Below the pieces are notes generated by a model. The model saw only the letters and a program-made list of their open reading frames with translations, was not told the DNA's origin and made no database searches. From positions 9,992,183 through 10,056,182 of the forward strand of contig OZ038468.1 of NCBI GenBank assembly GCA_964036295.1: a stretch of DNA of 64,000 nucleotides, given 5' to 3'. The stretch is from Plumapathes pennacea. Lineage: Eukaryota > Cnidaria > Anthozoa > Antipatharia > Myriopathidae. Shown one piece after another: positions 1 through 10,812 of the stretch. The translations under genes and the position numbers were made by a program. Numbering within the stretch: position 1 is the stretch's first letter; every line of letters begins with the position of its first letter.

Positions 1-276
1 ATCCAGCAGCCCTCCAAAATGGATGCCTTCACCACTTTATCAGAAAACGCTAGCAGCGTGGTCGAACAGATTGAACGCATCGTCAACGACGTGGACAACG
101 GAAAATATGCAACAGCCAGTCCCCAAGATGGATTAGCAATCGACCGTATCACCAACCCAAGTCACATTCACTATGTTGACACAATCAATGTCCCCGATGT
201 GGTCACTACCAACATATTTTTCACCAAACACATCCTGCTTGCCCTGTGTGTGACTGCCGACATTTTAGATGTGTAA
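1..276 (+). CDS. C-terminal part of an unidentified protein, open at the window edge
   Basis: The frame is open from the first base and stops with TAA at 274-276. The first Met in the window is at 19, but six codons precede it in frame, so this is probably the end of a longer protein or its last exon. The visible part has a mildly acidic N-terminal stretch (DAFTTLSENASSVVEQIERI) and a hydrophobic C-terminus (FFTKHILLALCVTADILDV). No family was recognised. An AATAAA signal lies about 30 bases after the stop, in an A/T-rich palindrome, which fits a genuine 3' end. The composition differs from the C-rich non-coding sequence that follows. Confidence 0.4.
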   Translation: MQQPSKMDAFTTLSENASSVVEQIERIVNDVDNGKYATASPQDGLAIDRITNPSHIHYVDTINVPDVVTTNIFFTKHILLALCVTADILDV

Positions 277-1392
277 AGGGCGACTCTTGTAAAGGACATG
301 CGAAATAAAAACTTTTATTTCTTCACTCTGTCTACTGGGTGGTGTGATGTGGCGCCCTGTGTAACCCCACTCCCCATCTAACCCTCAACCCTTCTCAACT
401 TTCCACAGTTCAAATCCCCGGTCCGACAATGACCAAATTAAATTAATCCAGTTATGCAAAAAGGCCCACTATAAGACCTCACTATGGTATAACTCCTCTT
501 CTTCCCCTACCCCTCTCCACCAGGGTGCCCTTTGCACACCCCATTTTTTCCACTTCCCCTCGCCCCCTTCCCACCCTCCCCTCCCCCTTCAAATTCACCC
601 TCAGTTCCCATTTTAGGGTGACAAAAATCCTCCCCAGGGGTGGGGGGAGGGCAACTCATTAGTATGCAAAGTGGGGCATTTTTCGGACCCCATACTACTG
701 ACAGTGACTGTGGATTGTTGGATTGACAAGGTCATAGGTCAGTCGGCAAAACTGAGGAGTCTGTCATGCAAATTACATCAGATTTGATAAAAGCGCAGCC
801 ATTCAAATTTACACTTGGACAGGAAGGGCACCCATCATTTCCAGATTTCCCTGCAATTATCATTAGTGTTGATTACAGAGACCTTCACAAGTGGATGTCT
901 GAGAAGATAGAACTGTGGGGGTCAATTTTTGAGAGAGGATGATAGACCTTTTCAATGATTATCACTACATTATATGAACACAGTTGTGAGCTACAGTGAG
1001 TGAAAACTGTTGTATTTTCCTAGTATGTAATTCACAAAATGAATTTTTGATGTAAATGCAATAATGTCTTGCAAACGCTAAGCAAAAGATAAAAAACAAT
1101 GCATACTTTCAGAAAAAAAATATTTTAACTATCATAAGTTCTATATTATTCAAATTTTACTTTCAGATTAACATCACCATACTGAATTCTTGTAAATTCA
1201 ACCACATGGTCAAATTACTAAATGTAAATGTATGTAAGTGTAAAAAAATACATACATTTTTCAGAATGTATCATCCTCAACTTCCACTGAAACAAAATCT
1301 TCGAAGACATAATCTTGGGGTGGGGGGAGCTTGGTTAGATCTTGTTCGTCTCTTCCAAAGAGGTCCACCATTGCACAAAGACTGGGGATGTC
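277..1392. other. Non-coding stretch with a symmetrical poly(A) signal and C-rich tract
   Basis: AATAAA on the plus strand at about 305 overlaps a TTTATT, giving AATAAA on the minus strand as well, within the palindrome AAATAAAAACTTTTATTT. From about 480 to 660 the plus strand is strongly pyrimidine-rich (repeated CCCCTCC and CCACCC). From 960 it turns A/T-rich. I see no gene here. Confidence 0.5.
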
Positions 1393-2343
1393 TTAAAAAA
1401 TCTCGTGAAATACCTCTAGAATCTTGAGTGCATGGTACACCTTAAACACAGGAATAAGCTCGGTGATGTCCATCACTGTGAATATGCAATGACATATTTC
1501 GACAAGATCAGCAACCATCTGATTACCATAATCGAGAGGGACATTCTGGTTCAGAAGATTTAATGTGGGCAAAATCATGCTCACCACCTCCTTTAAAGCA
1601 TCTCTTAAATCCTTCTTGTCAGACTCCGATACTGGCCGGCTATATGTAGATGACTGTGCCAATGGGGCTACACCTTCTTGAACAGTTTCAAACAAAGGGG
1701 GTGTAGCCAAGCAACCACTGCCCATGCATTTGCACACTTGCACACAACTGTTACAGGAGGCATGTGCTGGACTTATTGGCTGTATATGGTTATCAAATGG
1801 TTTGTAAGCAGAAACTCTGTAGCATCCAGTTGTTTTGACAAAATCCTTCACAGCTGCTTCACAGAAACTCAATTGCTTCCCATGGTAAATGGTGATGACA
1901 TCAGCATGTCTGTTGTCTCTACCGGCACGACCCGATTCTTGATGATAATCGAGCATGTTCCGTGCTGGTCCCCAGTGCACAACATATCTCACATCCGGAA
2001 AGTTTACTCCCATGCTCAGTGCTGAACTTGCAATGGCTACTCGCTTTTTCCCATCAGCCTTAAAAGAACCCACAAGTCGCTCTTTGTACTTCGGCATTGT
2101 CAATGAATGATAGATGCCAAATAGGCAATTGTCAGCATTCTGACAATCCCTAGGAAAATATGCAGCTTTCCCAAGCTTGAACAAGAAAAAGTTGATCAGG
2201 ACAATTAATCCAGGAGCTAGAATATTTGAGACACAGCTCTCAACTGAGAATACTTGTACTGGAACACGATTACCAGGTTTATGTAATTCATGACCAACAC
2301 TAGGGGTCACAACTCCAGGTACGAGAGTGACAACGGTACCCAC
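1393..2343 (-). pseudogene. RecQ-like DNA helicase, C-terminal helicase domain fragment
   Basis: The frame encodes the second RecA-like lobe of a superfamily 2 helicase. Helicase motif V is visible as SALSMGVNFPDV and motif VI as QESGRAGRDN, the arginine-finger motif of RecQ helicases. It is followed by Cys-rich residues (CNSCVQVCKC) that fit the RecQ zinc-binding subdomain. The first lobe with Walker A and DEAH is absent upstream on this strand, and the N-terminal 60 residues read like non-coding sequence, so the true exon probably starts near residue 60 and its 5' exons are missing. RecQ helicases unwind DNA 3' to 5'. In invertebrate genomes such solitary, multi-copy RecQ fragments often lie in repeats, and the neighbouring minus-strand fragments at 2.6-5.7 kb may have been part of the same unit. 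It could instead be one exon of a real gene; I judge a decayed copy more likely. Confidence 0.65.
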
Positions 2344-2639
2344 TGCTATGACCTAATGGCTACCATTTACTATCCTCAACAGTATGGCAATTTGACCTGA
2401 TTAAAAAACAAACATCGTACAGAGTTGTCACATTGACCACATACATGTATTTCTTAAGCAGTGACAACACAAAGTAGTTACTGGTAATGTGTGGCAGGTT
2501 GAAAAAGAAAATGTTGAAATGTTTGTTTTTTATCTTGGTCAATGCATTGATTGATACTGACTGACAACTTTTAGAAGACACCTTTTATAGCGTGCCTAAT
2601 TATCTTTAATTACAATCCTAACCTGGGCTCCATGTCTGC

Positions 2640-2687
2640 TCTTTTCGCTGCTGTTGTTGTTGTTGCTGCTGCTGCTGTTGTTGTTGT

Positions 2688-2722
<35 letters not shown>

Positions 2723-2830
2723 TGCTGTTGCTGTTGTTATTGTTGTTGCTGCTGCTGCTGTTGTTGTTGCTGCTGCCACCTTTGCTGTTGCTGCTGTTGT
2801 TGCTGCCTTTGCTGCTCCAGCCGTTGTTGC
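2640..2830. repeat. Degenerate TTG/CTG trinucleotide repeat
   Basis: Runs of TTG and CTG (CAA and CAG on the minus strand) cover about 190 bases with interruptions. In the minus-strand frame this gives a poly-Gln tract attached to a plausible coding exon; in other frames it gives spurious poly-Leu, poly-Cys and poly-Asn ORFs. Confidence 0.85.
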
Positions 2831-3195
2831 TGTCGTCTCTCATTGTGCTCCCTCCACTGCCTCTCAACATCAAATTCTACGATGATGTATTGGTCCACAA
2901 GTCTCCCAATCTGATGTTCGATTATCTTCCACTTGTCTGTCAAAGTAGCCTTCTGGTCTAGAATTGAGGCAGCCCAGGCAGGAGTATCGCTGAGACGTTT
3001 TGTGTCAGACCAGTCATAAATGCTGAGCAGAGAAATGCTTTGGTTGCTGAAAGCATCAGTGATTCAAAGGCTGCATAGTTGTTTTCACATTGGGTGGAAC
3101 ATTTACAAGACCAAAGTGTTGCCGCAAATGATACAAGGTCGCAACATCTTGTCCACTTGCAGGTGTTGCTTTATAAAGTTCATTCCATATAAACT
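2737..3195 (-). pseudogene. Uncharacterised coding fragment ending in a Gln-rich tract
   Basis: Reading down from about 3,190, a frame with normal protein composition (TPASGQDVATLYHLRQHFG) runs to about 3,065 and then stops. A shifted frame continues at once with residues such as LLSIYDWSDTKRLSD and KWKIIEHQIGRLVDQYIIVE, then becomes charged (ERQWREHNERRQQQ) and enters a poly-Gln run. The change of frame near 3,062 implies a small indel, so the copy is broken. The second frame is open upstream of the first listed Met-equivalent codon, so no true start is visible. The family is not one I can name. Strand, position and style link it to the fragments at 4.7-5.7 kb and perhaps to the RecQ piece at 1.4-2.3 kb. 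Confidence 0.45.
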
Positions 3196-3779
3196 ACCAC
3201 AATAAAAAAAAAGAAAATACACATGTTCATGTAAATCGTGAAAATACACACATTTACACATGTCTGTGAACCCTATAAAATTACACCCACTTGTTCTGAA
3301 CAGTTTTTTAATAGAATGGACTCAAACATTTGCAATAATATTTTTGGTATTATTATTGTAGTAGCTTACTGTATATATGCTATAAAATTGGTGAACCCCG
3401 TATAGACTGGCTATGCCCCTGTTTCCAGTAAGATTTCTAATGTATTACAATTAATATTTACCCCAAGAAATACCATCTTTAGATGCCACAGGGCAGGACA
3501 TTCGACAAAGCTCTGGAATTGGTCTGATGGCTTGTCACACCCAAGTCTTGTCTTTGTGGCTCCTTTAACTCTCTCTTCCAAGAAGGTCACTAACAAGAGG
3601 CACGTTCACATCCTTCAGAACTTCATCTACTTAAGGGTCTTGATCCTGCTGTAAATGTAATCACCAGATTATGTTAACCCTCAAGAATAAACAAACCAAA
3701 CAAAGATTTCAATCACATGCATCTTTTATATGTGGTTGAGTAGCTTCTTGTTATAATAACTGAGTTCAGAGATTCCACT

Positions 3780-3960
3780 AGACTGGCATATGCCGATGTC
3801 ATAGCGGATTTTAGACCCCCCACCACAAATATGAACCCTCTGGTCCATATCCTCTAGCAGATTTGGATCCTGCGGGCCAAATCCACTAACGAATATGGAC
3901 CCCCTCTCAGGGATTTGGACCCCCCCCCCCCCACCCCCATGAAAACTTTAAGTGTAAGAT
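3780..3960. repeat. Short dispersed repeat with C-tract and repeated 'ATTTGGACC' words
   Basis: The words ATTTGGACC, ATATGGACC and ATTTAGACC recur and end in a 14-base C run at about 3,927-3,940. A similar arrangement (C-run preceded by CAGCGGATTTGCCTCC and followed by TTTTAAGTATAAGA) occurs at 25,030-25,130, so this is probably part of a dispersed element. The rest of 3,200-4,700 shows no convincing gene; a 110-codon minus-strand ORF at 4,231-4,563 has no recognisable features. Confidence 0.35.
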
Positions 3961-4721
3961 ATATTTTCCAAGATATGAAACATAACACTGTCACAATTTC
4001 GTATCTGCAAACAACGGCGCTAAAAGTGTGGGACTGCTGAGGTTTTATTTGGCTTTGGCGGCTAGAGCATGGTTGGAGCAAACACCGCATCTTTTTGCCA
4101 CTTTGTAAAAAAGGAGGCCGAATTTCTTTACGAACACTATTTATTTGCAGCTTCCAGGTCAATTGTAGGTCAGCGAACGTAATGCTACGGAGAACAGCTT
4201 CGTATTTCACCAGCAGATCTTCCTGTTTTTCTATATAGGAGGGAGTCTAAATCCGCTAGGACACCGATAAAAATTGTACTGTACTGGAAAAATTTTAGCC
4301 TGCCAGTATTCCATACCGGAAAAATATGTAGCACAAAACCGCAAAAAAATTTGTCCTGATGGCTCTGCTGTCAAAAGGAAAACTCGGTGAGATGTGATTG
4401 TATTGTGTCCAGCTCCACGTGCTACAGGCGCAAAATCCATCACAGCGCATTGAACTGGACACGAATCAATCGTATCATCGACAGTCCATCTCATCAAGAG
4501 ATCATTTTTTCGTGAATATTCTGTGTGGGTTCCCGGTGTTCTGTTAAAAGGAATTGTCACCACATCGAAACCATGTATGTAACTTTAGGAACAGGCGTGT
4601 CCCGTAACGCGCATGTAAATCACGTCACAAGGTATGTGTTGAAAGGAGGAGAAGAAAACGTACCTTGTGTTGCGGTACATGCTTTAATTCATGTATTACT
4701 TAACTTACACATGGACATGTA

Positions 4722-4866
4722 GTTACTTGCTGTTTGTAAATATCAGTAATGAATGCCTGAAGATATTCCAGGTACTGGCACACATCTGAATGCTTTGATT
4801 GATTGAATGGCACAACTGGCAGGCCAATGATCTCTGATTTTTTTCTCCATAAATGAAGAGAACCTG
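4722..4866 (-). pseudogene. Uncharacterised exon fragment
   Basis: Reading on the minus strand, an acceptor-like ACAATTTTCAG at about 4,867 is followed by an open frame with sensible composition (EIIGLPVVPFNQSKHSDVCQ, then YLEYLQAFITDIYKQQ). No stop interrupts it before about 4,700. It lies between the fragments at 5.15-5.73 kb and 2.7-3.2 kb on the same strand and fits as an intermediate exon of the same gene. No family was recognised. Confidence 0.35.
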
Positions 4867-5149
4867 AAAATTGTGTCAGAAAAAATACATGTCAAACATA
4901 CATGTAGTAGGAACAGAATTAGACAATATGTGTTACGGTATATTGTTTTGGCACGGTGGCAATCACATTAGGAGTCGACCTAATCCAACCAGCAGTAATA
5001 TACCAAGGTCCCTGAACTTTTCTTTTGCCATGAAGAGACAGAAGGTTTTCTCAGCTCTGTCTATTTTTCTCTCTCTCTCTCTTCACCGCTTCACTTATTG
5101 CACTTCATGTGTTAAAACTCTCTTAGAAAACCCCTATCTCCCAGGGTAG

Positions 5150-5726
5150 CTACAGTATAAATAATCTGCTAAAATTCACAATATTAAATAGGGCATTTTG
5201 AATAGTGGCTGAATAACTGTGAGGTATGTGCTTGGGGATTGCAGCAACAAACGGTGCCATGAATAGAAAAAAACTCTGCCTTAACTTCTCCATTTCTTCT
5301 TTACCCATCAAATAGTTAATGTTCTTGAAGTCTTCTAGATCTGCAACCAGAGGTTTGGTATCATCAAGATTAGATGATGGCACTCGATCAAATGTGATGA
5401 AATGTGCTATCCAATGCATATCCGAGTTTCTGTGGTTTTTCAAAATAACATTAACTAAAATCTTGAAATCAATGTTATCAAAAACAACCCTCATCTCCTT
5501 CCTGCTTCCAGGGCATCCCTCACTCCTTCAGTAAGGTTGGCACCAAATCCATTGTAATGTTTCTGTGGGTATTCAGGAACCTTTTGCCATTGTTCATTTT
5601 GTGGGTAAATGTGGAGGTCAGATGTTCAACCCTTTCCCTGCTGAACTCATGATACAAATTATCCCAACCATTTAGAATAAAAAGTATGAGTGATGTAGTA
5701 ACATTGTTAGGGCCATCAGCTTTCAT
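5150..5726 (-). pseudogene. Uncharacterised multi-copy protein fragment, frameshifted
   Basis: Two minus-strand frames abut: 5,726-5,520 (containing NGWDNLYHEFSRERVEHL and NTHRNITMDLVPTLLKE) and 5,494-5,150 (containing VVFDNIDFKILVNVILKNHR, then DMHWIAHFITFDRVP). Between them a third frame (VRDALEAG) bridges about 30 bases, so two small indels separate what was one reading frame. The 'DNIDFK..NHRNSDMHWI' pattern resembles large uncharacterised proteins found in many copies in invertebrate genomes, possibly of the DUF6589 type, but I am not sure of that name. The 3' end fades near 5,150. Probably the N-terminal part of the decayed gene whose later pieces lie at 4.7-4.9 and 2.7-3.2 kb. Confidence 0.45.
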
Positions 5727-6016
5727 TGGGACGAACTATGAGTGCCAAATTGTCTATACTGTAAAATTTATATCTGGTGATAGACTGAAGGAGAAAATTG
5801 AACTCGATCATCCTAGGAGTGAAAAGGTTAACATGGTATGATAATTGTCATGTTTTACTCTGGTTTCGGTAAAAGGTGTCGGCTATGTCTGCTGAACCAA
5901 AGTGGTGGAACGAGAATTTGTAAAGGAGATAAATCCATTTCACAGGGAGAACTTCCAGTTTACAAGCCAAGAAAACAATTGGAGAAGAAGATTCGACCTG
6001 TATTGCCGGTGTTTGT

Positions 6017-6092
6017 TCGCGCTCGGGCCATAAGGCGACGAAAAAAACTCGGTCCATAACTTACCGTACGGACCGCGCACTCGGTTAATAAG
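6017..6092. mobile_element. Single arm of a palindromic MITE
   Basis: This segment (GCGCTCGGGCCATAAGGCG ... GTACGGACCGCGCACTCGG ... TTAATAAGAT) matches the right arm of the full palindrome at 29,431-29,590. It carries the same GGCCATAAGGCGACGAAAAAAAC core and TAATAAGAT end. Only one arm is present, so it is a half-element. Confidence 0.7.
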
Positions 6093-6385
6093 ATATATAT
6101 ACAGTACATGTGCAGTAAAGATAAATAAGTAAAAAAGAGGTTGCCAAATCATGTCAAAACATCGTGTAATCAACAGCAAAATGCTATACTAAGATGTGTA
6201 AGATTATCTGGACTTCGTTGCTGTACCCTTCAGTTGTTGTCCACGTACGTACATGTGTTTACTCAGAACGAGACAATGTTTAACATGCACACACATTTGT
6301 TTTATGAAGATTGCTTTTGCGCATGATTGGAAACCCTTTGTCTGAAAATAGGTAATAATCATAACACGGACACCCTTGGTATATT

Positions 6386-6660
6386 TTGAGGGAGAAAAAT
6401 ATTTTTAGGTGGTCTTTGATTAAAACCCTGCAGTTTTTTGGCCAGAGGTCAAGAGAGAGACCTCGATTAATCCTGTATTACTCTATTAAGACTTACAAAC
6501 ATCTAGGCTCAGCTGGACGTGAAAGTAGCAAATGGTCTAAATGCTCTGTTGGGGTCATTGAGTTTGAGGATGTAGTCTCTAAAACGTTAAGAAATGGTTG
6601 TAGATTCAAGGTTAACAATACAAGCAGTGATTTATTCTTTCGCTGTGAACATTATGCTCA
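6386..6660 (+). other. Open frame of unknown meaning running into repeat R1
   Basis: An open frame starts at 6,386 and continues into the R1 repeat. The part before R1 (to about 6,660) encodes residues such as KHLGSAGRESSKWSKCSVG and VIEFEDVVSKTLRNG, with compositional balance typical of coding sequence. It is not recognised; the remainder of the frame is repeat and SINE sequence. It could be a fragment of another element. Confidence 0.25.
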
Positions 6661-6755
6661 TTGCTCGCATGGGGCGTGGCCCATTTTTTTCTTCTGGGTC
6701 GAGAATCGGCACACGGTGATTGGTTCATATGATCACGTGATATGCGATGATGTAA

Positions 6756-7099
6756 ACCGCTGCCCAGTTGGCTCAGTCGGTTGAGTGCTGGTCTTTCGTG
6801 CGGGAGGTCGCAGATTCGAACCCCGGCCGGACCAGCACTCAGGGTCTTAAAATAACTGGAGAAGATGCTGCCTTTGTTTCTATAATGGTAAGGTCTTCAC
6901 TTTGCTCGGCTGACTACGTAAAATGGCAGTCCCGTCTCCCTATACTTTTATACTTGATTACAAGGAGGATGTAAACAAATCTCTGGTAGTGACCACCCTC
7001 AATGCCTGTTTTCCACAGTATTATGGCGAAGCCAAATTGTTGCTGAAAAGCCCCTTGAGGGGAGCATCAATATAAATATGTATGTATGTATGTATGTAA
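6756..7099 (+). mobile_element. tRNA-derived SINE with TATG-repeat tail
   Basis: The head contains a pol III A-box (TGGCTCAGTCGG at about 6,769) and a B-box (GATTCGAACCC at about 6,814) at tRNA-like spacing. A body of about 230 bases follows and the element ends in (TATG)n near 7,077-7,098. The hexamer ATGTAA occurs at 6,750-6,755 and 7,094-7,099, consistent with a target-site duplication. The reverse R1 copy at about 49,390 has the uninterrupted sequence GATGACGTAAGGTGACTTCGC at this point, which confirms insertion into R1. It is mobilised in trans by a LINE; no protein is encoded. Confidence 0.85.
6762..6835 (+). promoter_or_regulatory. Internal RNA polymerase III promoter (A and B boxes) of the SINE
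   Basis: The tRNA-like head GCCCAGTTGGCTCAGTCGG ... GCAGATTCGAACCCCGGCCGG supplies the split promoter. The anticodon arm does not fold convincingly, so this is a tRNA relic, not a functional tRNA gene. Confidence 0.6.
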
Positions 7100-8127
7100 T
7101 TGACTTCGCTAAACAACTCGAGATGTGGCCAGGGAATTGCTCGTTACTTGTGTGTAAAAGTTAACTGCATCCCATCCAAGTGCAACACCATTGGGCTTTG
7201 TGGAACATGCACGGATAAACTGGATTGTAGGGAACGATTTTGGCTTGCGTTCTTAAGTTCACCGTGGAAGCTTTGAGAATAGCCGTAAACAAATGTTTGA
7301 TGGATACCGCTCGGGGATTGCAAATTTCTCTGTCGCTGCTAAATATTTAGTCCCGACGAAACTTTCTGTGGCGGCACAAAATACTTCTGGGAAGAAAACA
7401 GGCCGAAAACGGAAACCAAAGCTACGATGAGCTTTAGCCGCAAAACATGGCGATTTATGCTTTACTCTGTACATGACAATCTGTTGCCTCATAAAATTCT
7501 TCTGCTTATCGTACTTTGCCTGTTGAGATGTTTCTTTCATTCGATCATGTAGCCTTTGTTTTGCAATGGTCATGCATTGTATACCAGGTATGAAAAATAC
7601 ACCGAAATAGTCCTGAGCATTGATTTTGCAGTTCACAAATGACTGAGCACGCTGTGAACAAAACCGCAATAATATTGTAAACAAGTTTCGTGTTACATTC
7701 CTCGCTTGTTAGAGAACACGAATACTCGAAAGCCTGATAGAAGAAACGTATTCAGTTAATAAAAGAAAACACAAAAGTATTGAAGCGAAGGCTGGATTAA
7801 TCGTGGCCTCTCGTTAGAAATAAGAGTCGAAGTCAAACTGTCAAAAATCGATTGTGCATAAAAAGATATGTCACGCATTCTCAAAATGCAGGGTTGCTCA
7901 ACCTTTAAGAAGCAAGTGTATGAGTGTGGTAATGATAATGTATAGTTTAATCAGGTTTCATTTGAGCAAGGTGTCAACAGCCAAGTTCTCTATAACTGTG
8001 TGATATTTTTCTGGTGAGAAGCTGGAAGTCTCTCTTGGGAGTTCCACTCTTGTCCCTACTTTCCATTTTAGTATATACTGGTCTCGACGCAACTCACGCC
8101 GCAAGCTCACTGGCAACGCCAGTCTAG

Positions 8128-9779
8128 TTGGACTTTAAAAGATGAAGATCATAACTCTATTCGATTTGTAATTGTTAGATTCTTCTGAATCTGATCCATT
8201 CGGCAACTGCAAGGAAATCAAGCGAATTGCGTTTAGTTCGATAAATCTGTCAGACAGACTGTAAATCAAAGCTGATCAAGGCACAATATCCCATAGGAAA
8301 GCACTGACTCCTCACTTTTTCCTCCGCTTTTTGCGACATGTCTAGAATTAAAACAAACAAATGTGATTTCACTGCACTATACTGCAGCAAAAAAATAACA
8401 AGGTTATGCTTTTGCAAATTTTCGAAAGAAAACCAAAATAGGTTGGTGCTGCTTCGGTAAGTTAAATATAGAAAGACGTGACCTACAACGGGGCAAGTTT
8501 GTTTTCTTGCTGCCAGAAAATGTGTCAAATATTACACAACAATGTCCTGTTTGAAACCTCCCGATATCAATTTAAAAAGGTTCTCAGTGTTTCATCACGG
8601 ATATATAAATTATTATTCTAACTGCATAGGGCGTTTTGACATGCGCACGTGGCAACGCTTTCGGAACATTAATGAGCAAATCAACCTTTTGTTCATTCGA
8701 AAGGATGTGTTGATTATCGTTTAATTGGTAAACGTTCATTTCATTCCATGTCTTTTATGGACCCTTTACACTAGATGGGAATTGGTTAAACATGCCCAGG
8801 AAGTGCTAGCTAATTAAATTCTTGTCTGAGAAATATGTTCAAAGCACACAAGTGTAGTTGATATAAATAAATAACATATATGCACTTAATGTACTGTGGC
8901 TGGTAAATATTTATAGCAAGTCTTATTCAATATTATTAATATTGTAAATGTGACTAATTAAGTGTAATTGTGAGAGAAAACGGGGCAGACGCGGAAGATG
9001 GGGGTCGGCCGAATCACGTCAAACTTTTACCGTTTGTTGCCTATGGGAAATGATTAAGAATGATGGTTTTGAAAGAATCCTCCAGCATTTAGTTTCAAAG
9101 TTTGACCACCCCCTTCTTTTTGGCTCCCGGAGACCACAAAACTCCTAAAATATGCGCTATGTTTTGAAGGGGAAAAAAATTATTTCGCTTTATTTCTAGT
9201 AACTCTTATCGCTTCAGTGTATTATTCAACTCTCATATAAGCACGTTTCAGGGTATTTTCGGTCATACACACAAAACTTGATTTTCCTACTGGTTGTTGA
9301 AATTAGGTAGTCAGCACAAAATCCTTGCAAGTCAATTTTATGCGTTTTTCAAAACGACTTTTCTCAAAAGTGCGGCACTCTATTTCAACATTTTACTCAT
9401 ATCCTGAAAGCAGATGGATTCTTTGAAAATCACTGAATCGTTCTGTGGGCAATTGAAACGCCTTTGCGTAAGCGCCTCTCAAAATTTCCCACCCACGCGG
9501 AGTTTCATGCGCCACATTTGGCTCATATTTCAGGAGGAACAGTCGAAATCTCCGAAATTCTTTCGATGATCACAGAAATAACGTTTCAAATGGGATTTGC
9601 TCTCCAGTCACCCCTTTTTACCGCTGTGGTGAGCGGGGGAAGAATGTTAAAAGGCAGTCAGGTTCAATGTTGACAAAGTATCCAAATAATTGAACCTGAT
9701 ACGATGCGGTCTGGAGGCTAAATTTTAAAATAATTTTATGTAACACACTTATTTTCCACAAGAGAACAATTTGTGGTTT
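8128..9779. other. No gene recognised
   Basis: A/T-rich sequence with only short ORFs lacking protein-like composition. I see no splice-framed exon, repeat terminus or RNA gene. Confidence 0.4.
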
Positions 9780-9862
9780 AGAACATGGCAACTGAAACTT
9801 CCATTTTATATCCTGGTCTCGACCCAACTCATGCCGCGAGCTCACTGGCAAGGCCAGTCTAG
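9780..9862 (+). mobile_element. 3' terminal fragment of repeat R1
   Basis: It contains CTGGTCTCGACCCAACTCAT and ends with the perfect hairpin ACTGGC-AAG-GCCAGT followed by CTAG and then TT, the same end as the larger R1 copies. Only about 80 bases are present. Confidence 0.75.
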
Positions 9863-9901
9863 TTACAAGCAAAGTACGTCGCCTTTCGTGAGCAATAAAA
9901 T

Positions 9902-9923
9902 TGTGTGTGTGTGTGTGTGTGTT
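9902..9923. repeat. (TG)n microsatellite
   Basis: About ten TG repeats; overlapping ORFs rich in Cys-Val are artefacts of it. Confidence 0.95.
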
Positions 9924-10049
9924 AGTTTTTGCACTGAGCTTCTCAAACTTTTTTTTATTGCTACTTACAGAAACGTACCAAAACAAGTTTCACTTCATAT
10001 GCACTTTAATTTGCTGCTGGAGGACACCCTTTTATGCCAACAGTGGTGT

Positions 10050-10640
10050 TTGGATTCATGCACTAGCTGGTGTTTTCTTTAGACAGCTACGAACAGAGTC
10101 AAACTTTCTTACCTCTTCTGTTGCCCCAAGCAAAATTTCTAATGCCTTGCCAAGCTGTGTGGTTAGTGTATTTTGACGCGTTGATGCTTTAGTTTTGTCA
10201 ATGTCAGGTTCATTTTGGAAGATGTAGCTGGAATGGAGCATGTCAAGGATGGTTCATTGAGGTGAGAATTAGCTGCTTGTTCACGTGTTCCAGGGTATGA
10301 TCCTGTGCCTGGTTGGAGGTTCTTGGTCATGTTTACAGTTGGTGTTGCAGCATCTCATCATATCCAGGCAACTGACCCTGGACCAAGGATACTTCAATCA
10401 CTCTTTCTTCATTTTCTAGTTATTTTTTTATTATTTATCATCGTTGCACCCTGGTCCAAAGGCTGATCATCACCCATTCCTTCTTTCAAGAAGTCTGTGA
10501 CCACTCTCACTACCTTTCCATTAGTATTTGGAAGGTAAAGAAAGTGGGCAGGGACTCTGATCTTTTGTTCCAGGCATGTGTTCCAGCATTGGGAAAGGTA
10601 GTTTTTTCGTTTGCTTAGGTAGTTTGCGGAGCGAAAATAT
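10050..10640 (-). pseudogene. Uncharacterised repeat-borne gene, 3' portion beyond the Harbinger insertion
   Basis: Reading down from 10,640, an open frame (YFRSANYLSKRKNYLSQCWN, then RVPAHFLYLPN and VVTDFLKEGMGDDQPLDQGA) runs to about 10,410. Coding-like sequence continues in shifted frames (RVIEVSLVQGQLPGYDEML; NMTKNLQPGTGSYPGTREQA) to about 10,060, so at least two indels are present. The frame begins exactly at the left terminus of the Harbinger element. On the other side of that element, at 17,164, a minus-strand frame ends in QRANTALLE, and the two make one continuous reading frame. This is therefore the downstream half of the gene described at 17,164-18,960. The function is unknown; the family resembles large uncharacterised proteins present in many copies in coral genomes. 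Confidence 0.55.
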
Positions 10641-10812
10641 AGACATTTAGCATCGCGTTTTTCCTGGAACACGGCAAACAGCAAACCTCAAGATGTCACG
10701 TGACCATGGTCTTGCCGTCACGTTTGTGGTTCGCGGTTCACGTTTTCACGACAGGGACCTCTTCTAGCAGTAGGTGAATTACGGCAAGGTTTTTACACAC
10801 TTTAAACTAAAG

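Larger units (their letters stand above)
6661..8127 (+). mobile_element. Repeat family R1, copy 1 (Helentron-like candidate)
   Basis: It starts TTGCTCGCATGGGGCGTGG and ends with the hairpin ACTGGC-AAC-GCCAGT followed directly by CTAG and a T. The same 5' block (GGGTCGAGAATCGGCACACG, then GGTTCATATGATCACGTGAT), the same central block (GGAACATGCACGGATAAACT) and the same 3' block recur at 43,134-45,912, at 46,048-49,530 (reverse), and as fragments at 9,780-9,862 and 21,947-22,300. A SINE interrupts this copy at 6,756-7,099. The central block held an ORF in the 43-kb copy (44,552-44,851) that is degenerate here. The lack of a clear target duplication, the terminal CTAG and the terminal hairpin suggest a rolling-circle element, but no Rep or helicase is encoded. 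Confidence 0.65.

Noticed and set aside
400-430. TTCAAATCCCCGGTCC as a tRNA B-box
   Set aside because: No matching A-box or cloverleaf upstream; chance match.
2610-2961. Long ORFs of poly-Leu, poly-Cys and poly-Asn/Thr
   Set aside because: All are translations of the TTG/CTG repeat in alternative frames.
9771-10176. Two overlapping plus-strand ORFs with Cys-Val runs
   Set aside because: Caused by the (TG)n microsatellite and the R1 terminal fragment.
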